In this document: positions 12,201 through 21,030 of the stretch, piece after piece
How the letters are laid out: every line of letters starts with the position of its first letter
Position numbering within the stretch: the stretch's first letter is position 1
Translations under genes and position numbers: made by a program
Source of the DNA: Saccoglossus kowalevskii
Lineage: Eukaryota; Hemichordata; Enteropneusta; Harrimaniidae
Reading direction: 5' to 3'
Assembly: GCF_000003605.2 (NCBI RefSeq)
Contig: NW_003149768.1
Span: 219,934-245,737, forward strand
DNA length: 25,804 nucleotides
The notes under the pieces: generated by a model
The model's input: only the letters and a program-made list of their open reading frames with translations
The model's database searches: none
What the model was told of the DNA's origin: nothing

Positions 12201-12489
12201 CGACTCACTCAGAGTGATGCAAAACTATGTATCGTGAGATTATATATTAGAACTATGCTGGTACTTTAAACATGGACACGTTGTAGATAACATTTTTGAG
12301 AATTCGTTTTATAAGTTGGGCTTGACTGGTTGCTTTAAAGACATGAAAAAGCGTTGGAAATAACCAACAAACAAACATATACTTCTAACTCTAAATATAT
12401 AATATACACAAAAATATACACAGTTGCAGTTTTAAATTTCATTGATGAGATTTCAATTCAACTAATTCGTTTCATCTTCATCCACAGAA
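9242..12489 (+). CDS. Secreted two-domain 8-Cys peptide, copy B
   Basis: Complete member of the same family, not recognised by name. Exons are 9242-9283, 9462-9486, 10670-10789, 10992-11111 and the stop-completing bases 12488-12489, giving 102 residues. The second donor is GTGAGT rather than GTAAGT; the other borders are ordinary GT-AG. The signal peptide ends VIAEG before DEHS. Domain 1 differs from copies A and C at two positions (Val to Glu, Ala to Glu). Domain 2 differs at about ten, all between conserved cysteines or at the C-terminus (ending CCAPA). All 16 cysteines and both PWCKRSC cores are kept. TAA is formed by T11111 plus AA after the acceptor at 12487; an AATAAA signal follows at 12576-12581. 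Intron 4 (1,376 nt) carries a 267-bp MITE. Without the last splice the frame would read three more residues, including an extra Cys, and stop. Gene structure is well supported; an antimicrobial or other extracellular role is only inference. Confidence 0.87.
11158..11424. mobile_element. MITE with TTAA flanks, copy 1 (in intron 4 of copy B)
   Basis: An imperfect terminal inverted repeat of about 35 bp: the left end is AGGGCGGTGGTCGTCGCG and the right end, on the minus strand, is AGGAAGGTGGTCGTCGTG. Both are flanked by TTAA (11158-11161 and 11421-11424). Copy C has an uninterrupted version of the same intron (ACAGATTTA then CTAATATATC near 22840), so this is an insertion. TTAA target duplication suggests a piggyBac-type transposase; none is encoded here. 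Confidence 0.75.
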
Positions 12490-12600
12490 ATCTGGTCAAT
12501 TTCATTGGACAATCCTAGAAAAGATTTCCCTACAGCTTACTATGCATCCTAGGTAACCAATAATGCACCTCTAGTAATAAAGCAGTTGACAACTAACGTT
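12488..12600 (+). terminator. 3' exon and poly(A) signal of copy B
   Basis: The acceptor TTCATCCACAG ends at 12487 and the exon begins AAATC, closing the stop codon. AATAAA lies at 12576-12581 in the context CTCTAGTAATAAAGC, matching CTCTAGAAATAAAATAG of copy C. The cleavage position is not determined. Confidence 0.6.
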
Positions 12601-14467
12601 CTTGTATTTGTTCATAAATGTATGTATGTTGTGATGACTAGGATAATATAACGCACCAATAGAAAGGCATCAGTGTTGTCAGTGTAGGTGACAGCCTTGA
12701 AAGTGCTTTCTGACACTAAAGCACGGCTATGAAACGACAACAGCAGGTAACAGCCTGATTGATGTAGGGGTTCTAGTGAAAGTTTGAGATCAGAGACAGC
12801 AAACTGTAAACTACCATGTTTTAGGTATTTTTTCTGCAGTCCCATCCCGGATTGTGTTGTCACAGTGTACATGTGACACATAAAAAATAGAGCAATGACC
12901 TGTGGAAATCGTACCCGATTATCATCATATTAAACTACAAGTTGCATTTGTTTCTGTCAAACGTGGCGTTGCGTTGCGTTTCGAAGCCTCGACTTGATAC
13001 TGCAAATAAACATTCCTAGAAGATCACTGGAGCCTTTGTTTTGCCTCTTGTTACGACGTCTGGTATGAATTACAACCTTAGCAATGCACGCTAAGAAGCA
13101 AAAAATACCTTGCCTTGAAAAAAAGAAAGTGTTTTAAGCGATAAAATAAAATTGTGAATCAAAGTGCGAAAGGCTGGATAAACCAGTCGCGATGTTATGT
13201 TACAACACTGAAGGAGTTTACATTAGAATAATGGCAATCCATATAAAGGTGCTTTGATACATATTACTAGCTTGGTTAAAAAAAGTAGTCGATGAACTTA
13301 AAACAGGGGTGGTCGTGGTTGTTATACAGATATCTTTGAATATAACAAAGTCGCATGGTAGATACAAGCAACATTTTCTGCACTTTTATAACTACATCAG
13401 TTACGAGGCTATCCTCGGGGCGGAGCTACGTCACATACGTTCCACGTTGCTAAGACGCGCACCACTGTACCATGCATTTCTATGGGCTCTGTGCGCGCTG
13501 CTGTGGAACGCCGGCGAGCCGGTGAAAATTCGAGAAAACAGCACAAACTCAAATTTGAAGTAATCCTGAACAACCGAATTCATATATGTCACACAAGTAG
13601 GGCTAATCTTGTTACACTGTTCAGGGGAGTCTCAACAATCATCCCAAAGTACCGTTTTCTGCGAGTTTTTGGCCTTTTGGCCGGTGAAAATGCCCGGATG
13701 TCCGATACGTCACTGTTTTGTACGTCATCGGTTACCTGGTCGTACGACAGTCGTTTTGAACGTGACTAAGGTGACTAACTCGTAGTTGATTTCCGAGAGC
13801 TTTTCTCGCTGTGAATTTTGATTAATTTTCACTGACATTGATAAAACACTTTATATTAGAGTGATTTTGTATATTTACGATGAAATAAGAATTATTGGAT
13901 GCATTTTAGCTGATATTTACACCCACTGAAAACGAACACAACTGGTCAGTTTGTTATGAAAACAAACCCTACGACACCAGGCATTTATGTCCACTTTCTC
14001 GAAAGGCGACGTGTACTAACCAGTTACTATAGTTTAAACTATATAACTGAATTGTTCTTAAACATTTCAAAACATTCCTGCGAAGAGACATGTATTTAGA
14101 CAGATGGTAACGCATGACATTGATCTGCTGAAAGAGGATTCGGCAAACAGGCCTGGAACTTCAGTAGAATAAATGGAAATAGCGAAAGCTCTGTCAAATG
14201 TCTTGAACTATAAACTACTAATTCAGATTCCGGATGTGAAATGACATAACAAATTTTATTGGATAGGTATATTATGGTTGCCCAATGAGAGACGGGTTGA
14301 CATGGTTCTGTTTCAGTTACGTTCCCGTTGTGGGGGCTTGTACTTAATCTTTTTTTGACACCCGAGAACGTAACGCAAACGAAATTAGACAACACGTTAC
14401 GTTCCCGTTACGTACGCAAATCTTAAACTCTCTACTGACTACGATATGATCAGATTAATAATAGAAA
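12601..14467. other. Intergenic; GC-richer block at 13400-13800
   Basis: No recognised gene. A block at 13400-13800 is richer in GC. It includes GGGGCGGAGCTACGTCACAT (GC-box and CRE-like TGACGT core on minus) and GCGCGCTGCTGTGGAACGCC. It could be a repeat or a promoter-like island; nothing coding follows convincingly on either side. Confidence 0.4.
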
Positions 14468-14844
14468 GAGCGCCCTCTGTAAGACAAGCTGTGAACACAG
14501 TATTCCACAAATTCAGTCCAGTGCTGATCTGTATAAGTTACGTTATGCCCAAGATAAACTCCCTAGGGTTTCAACCCAACGCTGTCCACTTGACATTGAG
14601 AAAGACCAAGTGCTCTTGTGCCTGTTACGTACCCATAACCCTTTTACAGCGGGGTCGTCACCTGCGCATGCGTCACATGGCATAAATTCAAAGAAAAAAC
14701 AAGGTGAAAATAAACTAAACTACCCACGTCGACGTCAAACCAAAAGTAAGCAAAATCCACAGCTTTCTTATGCAAAGCATTATGAATTCCAAAACGCCAC
14801 CAACGGCGAAAACCACATTCAACCTGACACAGTGGAGGGCGCTA
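14468..14844. mobile_element. Weak TIR element candidate
   Basis: AGCGCCCTC occurs at the left and, inverted, at the right of a 377-bp block. The block is richer in GC than its flanks and includes an NRF-1-like TGCGCATGCGTCAC near 14662. The inverted match is only about nine bases and no target duplication is clear. Confidence 0.2.
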
Positions 14845-15769
14845 TTGAATTTAATGTCAAAACTAAAATACATTTAAATTTTTTTGTAATATTTTATATT
14901 TAATGTATGCCTAACATAACGTTCAACGTTCGTTATCTTGGATTTCATTTTCAAATTTGTTTTTTTATCTTGTTTGCGTTCGCAATATTGTTGTGTAAAA
15001 AGTTTGATTTTATTTTTGTCAATATCCCACAATATCTGTATATTTACATAGTTGTTGCAAACTATTTGCCACTGCCACCTCGCCCAAAAAGTCAGTCAAG
15101 ATAGACACGTACATCGCGCAAAACCTCACTATTCATACACCACACAGCACTTGTGGTAGTAATACCGCCGAAGACGATTTATTATATGAATATTTTTAAT
15201 TTTCCCATGCATGCATTTGCTAACATAAAACAAGAGCACAAGCGTACCACAACGCTCCAAGTGAAGTTTAATGTGTAACCATAGTATTGGCGCCATATAA
15301 GTCGCCATTTTTTTTTCAATTTAGTCATAATCGATATCACTATGACTAAATGGACCTTTCTTTGGAACAATGTGACAACCACCCTGGTACTAGAGAGACT
15401 GTCGCCCAGGATTGCACAACACACCGAGATCTGCCTTAAACATTTACAACATTAATAAGGTATGCCATCAATTGCCCATGCCAGGTGTTTTACAGTTGTT
15501 TGCAGTTCGTCCATTGTCATATCACGGTCATCTACATGAAGTTTTGGTATTCCCACCAACATGTTTTTATTTTATCTAAATAATTTTGTAAAAGTCACAC
15601 GTCATTTTCCAAATTTGGGTCATCAATGGACTATCATCAGGTCGTTTGAGGTGTACACTAGATTTGATGGTTCCGTTACGTTTCTGTGGTGTCGCCGAAG
15701 TCATTAAGAAAGGGGTGACGTTGTTTCTTGTTATCATTAAATTGTTCCTTAAAAAGTGAAGGTGTTTTT
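14845..15769. other. No recognised gene
   Basis: AT-rich sequence with only short frames and no visible domain or repeat structure. Confidence 0.5.
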
Positions 15770-15815
15770 TTCGCGTGGGCGACAGCCCCCTCTGCCCCGG
15801 TGCCGCCACCACTGT
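15770..15815. repeat. Short GC-rich repeat block
   Basis: CGACAGCCCCCTCTGCCCCG followed by GTGCCGCCACCACTG matches the right part of the GC-rich repeat at 5885-5915. It lies inside a stretch with degenerate minus-strand frames. Confidence 0.45.
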
Positions 15816-15940
15816 ATGAATTTTGCGTAAATTTAGCAATCCTGTCAGTAAGGGAATGGTCGCATGTGCACAATTCTCCGGAGATGACTTATGGGGCAAA
15901 CAAGAAGCTCATCCCCTTCCACCTGACCTGGTTCACAGCC

Positions 15941-16245
15941 TTAGCGAAAACGTGTCCTGGTTTCAGCGAGGGGTTGAGTGGTTACAGGGGTAAAGGAGGT
16001 TTGTACCCTCTCATCGATAGGAGTAACAACACATCCATTAAATTGTGTGATGTCATCGTATTTATTATCAACACACTCTTTACACAGAATGGTGGTATTC
16101 CACTTATTTATGAATTGATTTTCTTTATTAATCTCATTCCTAGGCGAGATGACTGTGATCTTATTTATTTTACAAAAAACGAATGTATTCTCATTTGAAT
16201 TTATAATTTTACGTTTTCTTCTCCCGCGATAAAGGCCAACTATGC
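15941..16245 (-). pseudogene. Unrecognised degenerate coding-like frame
   Basis: A minus-strand frame open for about 100 codons, without a clear start. It contains LYRGRRKRK, FVFCKINKITV and LCKECVDNKYDD and ends at TAA (15943-15941). Upstream, another frame starts at an ATG near 16280 with KIGDLVSTGIKHSW, and downstream a third frame (15873-15676) continues with CDHSLTDRIAKFTQNSYSG, as if one coding region had been broken by frameshifts. I do not recognise the protein. It could be a transposon-derived reading frame or chance. Confidence 0.25.
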
Positions 16246-16641
16246 TTTATTCCTGTACTGACAAGATCACCTATTTTCATTTTTGAGGGGTAATTTCAGT
16301 ATTAAAATCTTTGAGTTTTCATATATGTGATCAACATGTTATTTTCGGGAGCTTTCTTACATACATCGTCACTGATTAGATTCAGGAATATTTCTGCAAC
16401 ATCGCTTGATGAGGGTACTATATTTGCTATTAAGCAATTGTCGGCAGTAGCCATGGCTGCAGTCGGTTCATTTTGTGTATCTTTGGAATATATGTGTATT
16501 GTCTATTTTGAGCGTTTGTAATAACAGGTGGTAGACCAGGCTGTTAAACAAACGGCATACTATTAACATTTGAACAATTCTCCCTCATGTGACCTTAATG
16601 GTTGCAGGTGAAACATCAAAGGTTTCGTTGACCTTAAGTGC
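16246..16641. other. No recognised gene; possible decayed LTR
   Basis: Lies immediately left of the primer-binding-site-like motif, where a 5' LTR would be expected, but no TG...CA borders or second copy are visible. Confidence 0.35.
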
Positions 16642-16660
16642 TGGGGGGCTCGTCCGGGAT
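16642..16660 (+). other. tRNA-Pro primer-binding-site-like sequence
   Basis: TGGGGGGCTCGTCCGGGAT is complementary to the 3' end of tRNA-Pro, the primer known for gammaretroviruses, with one additional G. Similarity to tRNA stops exactly after this stretch, as expected for a primer-binding site and not for a tRNA gene. It lies on plus, opposite to the gypsy fragment, so it may belong to a second, nested LTR element. No matching LTR end is clear at its left. Confidence 0.45.
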
Positions 16661-16810
16661 AGATGTCACACGCAACGTAATATTATCGTAATTGGTATAG
16701 TACAGGTGTGATGGTTCAAATACCAAAATGGCAACAGCAACAGAAAGACTTCCCTGGTGGCGATGATAACATGCGAACACGTAGCCAACAAATGAGGTTT
16801 CAACTGGTAC

Positions 16811-17209
16811 TGGTATTATTATACTCTGCAAACATCAAGTACAATAACGCGGTAAAACTCCACTACTCCAATAACTAGATACTTAAACTCCAATACAATT
16901 CAACGAGATCTCCGATCTGAACTCAGTGCTGAACAACTCCCCTATATATACCCACACTGTCTATAAATAGACCATTACATCAGCATACATAATGAGTCTG
17001 GAATTTACTATAAATTTCTATAATGTTCAATTACCTTCTATTGCCTCCTACAGTGTTCTATTACTTATTCAACCAGTTTCTAAAAAAATTTAGAATATTC
17101 CACCCAGACACAGTACGGTTCTAGAACATTTCCAGTGACACGGAAGTGGTAAATAAGTCGTATGCGATATGCCTTCCCTCTCAAGAATATTATAACATAT
17201 AATATTACA
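16811..17209 (-). repeat. Candidate LTR of the gypsy element
   Basis: Read on minus it starts TGTAATATTATATG, has a purine-rich GAGAGGGAAGG near its start, a TATATATAGGGG promoter-like motif with a likely start site around GTTCAGCACTGAG, and ends ATAATAATACCA. The end nearly mirrors the beginning. Only one copy is in the window, so LTR identity and both borders are inferred from these signals and from position about 170 bp after the RNase H stop. Confidence 0.4.
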
Positions 17210-17379
17210 TGACTAGCAACGACGTCAATAATACGAATACGATAACAATTTCAAATAAAACAACAATACAATATATCAAATCGAACTGAATAAAGCTCTG
17301 AGTACATACAGTAGAATATAATAAAATATGAAATACAGTCATAAACGAATAACATTCTACTATACTGTTCAAAAGTTCT

Positions 17380-18012
17380 TCAATCCATCAATCTACTCAG
17401 GTAGTCCGCTACCACATTGTCCCGTCCAGGAATATCCTCAACACGATAATTATATCCTTGCAGAGTCATCGCCCATCTCATCACTCGGTCATTTGCAAAC
17501 TTGGCTTTATCCAGGTAAGACAATGGTTTATGATCCGTCTGCAAAATGAACTCCACACCGGCTAAATATAGGCGAAATTTATTCACGCCCCATACAATGG
17601 CTAAACATTCCCTTTTTACAGTTGAATATTTCTTTTCTGCATCGGATAACTTCTTATTTGCATAAGCAACTGAATGAAGCTTCTCACCATGATTCTGCAT
17701 AAGTACTGCTTCAATTCCTACCTGAGACGCGTCTGTCCGCAACACAAATGGTTTCTGTGGGTCTGGCAACTTCAAAATTGGTTTGCCCAATAAGTATTCC
17801 CGCAAAGTGTTGTATGCTTTCTCCTGGGCCTCTCCCCATACAACTTTGTTAGGTTGTCCTTTCCTTAGTAGGTCACTCAAGGGTGCTGCAATAGTTGCGA
17901 ATAAGGGAATATGGTCTCTGTAGTAATAGACCAGCGACCAAGAAAGGTGTCCGATCATTCTTTGGGCTGGTCAATTACTACTTCGTCATTGCGAATATCC
18001 GGTAAAAATCAT
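17380..18012 (-). mobile_element. Ty3/gypsy RT-RNase H fragment
   Basis: The minus-strand frame 17958-17380 encodes YYYRDHIPLFATIAAPLSDLL (end of the RT connection), then FVLRTDAS, KKLSDAEKKYSTVKRECLA, LQTDHKPL and DNVVADYLSRLMD followed by a stop. TDAS, the acidic E of KREC and the D of TDHKPL are RNase H catalytic-site signatures of Ty3/gypsy elements. Just upstream (17959-18012) traces such as SDTFLGR continue in shifted frames, so the polyprotein is broken by at least one frameshift and an in-frame stop. No integrase follows; non-coding sequence and an LTR-like block come directly after. The element cannot move by itself. Confidence 0.85.
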
Positions 18013-18054
18013 TGAGAAAGACAAATTGCAATCTACACCGTATATTATAAACAC

Positions 18055-18242
<188 letters not shown>

Positions 18243-18724
18243 TAATTTGTCACATCGTTTCGCTACTGGAATAAAAATCATGATTTTAAATTAAATAAAT
18301 TATTTACACATTATACAAGTGTTTGCGCTATAAACTAAAGGCATTCAAAAATTTGAAAAACTTTTTCCTTTCAATCATAAGTTGTCAATATCATGAAACT
18401 CCTTTGTTCTAATTTCATTGTACAATACATGTATTATGTGAAAACCAATGCCATTCAATGGTGTATTTACTGTGTACAGATAAACGGCTATATCATATGG
18501 TTGTTCAGCAACACTCATTTCTCTATGACCACCATACGTTGCTATGCCAACATCATATCTACCCAGGTACTTAATATATTGATCTTTACTTTGCATGTTT
18601 AATCTCGAGTGCAGTCGATTTCATTTTCAATACACCCCGGGACTAGAAGTTTTAGTTGGATCGAATCGAAGCAATGCTAAATGATGTATTGCTCAAATAT
18701 CCAAGGAAACTAGTTAAAATTTAA

Positions 18725-20032
18725 TGCGTCTCTATCACGAAATGTACGAACGTACTCGAGTATATAAATTATTTTGTAAATTACATAAGCCATGACTTAA
18801 ACTGCATTATTCTGCATTCCTACTATTTTTGAATGTTTTACGTTTTACATTTGACACTTGGACTCAGCTAATTGCTTTCTAGGGAACATGGCATAAAGAG
18901 CTTGCAGTGGAACACACTAGTTTACTATAAGTTTATTTTCATATTATGCAAATACCTGATAGTGGTAAGAACATAAGATGCCTGAGTTTTTAATGCTAAT
19001 ACAAAGGGAAATGCGACAGCACAGCAATGTGGTTTATAAATTAATTTTCTATAAGTTGCATATGCCATGTACAGACTAAAAGAACTTGGGCCAAACGCAA
19101 TATATTGTTATATCTTTGCATTTTACATTCCCACTATGTTGACTGTTAGTCTAGATATGGAGTGGAAAAATCTAGAATAACCTACATGCGAACCAATTAA
19201 TAACAACATCAAAATCGATGTCGAACTAACCCTTCTAGAATGAACATTTGTTTGAATGATAATAATGAAGTAAAACCTGACATAACTTGAATACTGGTGA
19301 ATTAGCTTACGAGAATCCGATTGTAATTTCGGTATGATTCGTTAAACTTGGTACCTATGGTAGTAGTTTATTGCATGAATCATATATGCTGGAAAGTGTG
19401 AATATGTTACATGTATACCCCGTATTGAACAGCTGGTAAGGGTTAATTTTAGAATGGATACAGTAGCAGTAAACAGAATTATTGAGAGGTTGAAATCACA
19501 ATCACCACCAGCAATGAACATATTGCAGGTCATACCTTGTGTTACCTTTTATTTTTTCTGGAACAGCTTAATTAAAACTACACCTACCGGTATATCGTAG
19601 CAGCTCTGAGCATGGTTGACATTTGGTATACAAACAAACCATGATGCCCCAGACCACATTCGCCACAACATTTCCAATGTTATGCGTTAATCCAGCAAGA
19701 CAAATAAACATTTGCATATACAATAAAGCTATACTCAGCTTGAGTTTATATGAAAACAAATTTTGAGAAATCCATTTTTCAGTATAAAGGCGTATAATTG
19801 TTTAATGGAATATACATTGAATATTGCCAATTTAATCTTTTAATAACCCCAAATACGTATTGAAAACGCGGCAATTTTCTTTAATGTCATCTGTCATCAG
19901 TAGTCTGGCCATTAATAAATAGCAGATGTTTGCTGCTGTCTAGTCTACTTGATTTGGGTAGTATATATTATTATCGACATAGAGTCAGAAAAAATACTTT
20001 CATATGTTGCAGAATATTGTATTTTTATGCTG
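18725..20032. repeat. Right arm of large imperfect inverted repeat
   Basis: Reverse-complement counterpart of 3773-5430. The match begins abruptly at ATTTTTATGCTG (20032) and fades near ACTCGAGTATATAAATTATT (18755). Beyond 20032 the right side continues into unrelated sequence and then the LINE fragment, whereas the left side continues into 2346-3772. The flanks therefore differ by insertion or deletion between the repeat and the gene. Confidence 0.75.
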
Positions 20033-20349
20033 TAGACTGGTTATCACCTAGGTATAACGTCGGTATCTGATATTTTTAGTTGCCGCACGATACTGGGTAC
20101 TAGACAATTGATGCAAATTGTTTTGCTTACTCAATTCTGATAATAAATACTATTCTACGCCTAGCTCTGCAATCATTGGCGATGACCACTGCAATAGTTT
20201 TCGTTATTATACTCAAGTTATTGTACTCTGTTTAACCCTTGACCTTTCGCGCTCCGGTATCCGGTATTTTGTCAATAACCTTATTAGTGTACATAGAGGG
20301 CAGTACATAGACGCTGGGAAGGCTATTGCTTTCAGCGTTTTCCATAAGG

Positions 20350-20800
20350 TGCCGCCTCTGGAGTCCAGGGGTTATTAGATAAACTAGAATTGTATTGTAA
20401 GCGCTGGAGTATGTCTGTAAACTTGGAGAAGACCAAAATTATTGTTTTCAAGGGCGGGGGACATTTATCAAGGAACGAAAAGTGGGTTTATGGAGGGATG
20501 GAGGTCCACACCGTCTCATACTACAAATATCTTGGAATTATATTCTCCTGTAGACTACACTGGTCAATGGCAACAAAACTATTGGCGCAACAAGCGAAAA
20601 AAACTTTATTTTGTACATTTAAAGCTCTGAATTGCTTACGCCCTCTATCCTACATAACCTATTTTAAGGTCTTTGATACAATGATATTACCAATACTAAC
20701 GTATGGGGCGGAAATCTGGGGTTTTAGAGAGTGTAAATGTCTAGAACGAGTCCAATATCTTGCCTGTAGAATGTTTCTTGGTGTTTCAAATAGATCACCA
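20350..20800 (+). mobile_element. LINE (non-LTR) reverse transcriptase fragment
   Basis: An open frame reads GLLDKLELYCKRWSMSVN, then LEKTKIIVF, YKYLGIIFSCRLHW, PILTYGAEIWG and LERVQYLACRMFLGVSN. These are the C-terminal palm and thumb motifs of non-LTR retrotransposon reverse transcriptase. The catalytic YADD block should lie just upstream, but the frame there is broken (stop and shift before about 20355). The downstream part after SPN is missing. The frame then runs on, without a break, through 20800-20914 into gene C promoter sequence that has nothing to do with the LINE. The element is a dead fragment. I cannot assign the clade beyond LINE. Confidence 0.85.
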
Positions 20801-20835
20801 AATATACCGATATACAACAACCAGATAGTTAGGGT

Positions 20836-21030
20836 GCTTTCAAATTTGCATAATACATTGTTTGGAAATAAGCATATGGTAAATAGTGTTTGTTTCACCG
20901 CAACCACTTTTTGATCTGACCCGATAATAAACATATAAATACGACGTCTGAAATGCAGTTACTCAACCTAGATCCGACTGATAACGTGTATACATTGCTC
21001 GACGATCATCACAGAATACATTTATTCAAG
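20836..21030 (+). promoter_or_regulatory. Core promoter and 5' UTR of copy C
   Basis: TATAAATA at 20934-20941, within the same conserved block as copies A and B, including CCGATAATAA. Similarity to the copy A promoter continues upstream to about 20800, where LINE coding sequence begins. The gene therefore keeps only about 130 bp of ancestral sequence upstream of the TATA box before foreign DNA. Confidence 0.7.
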
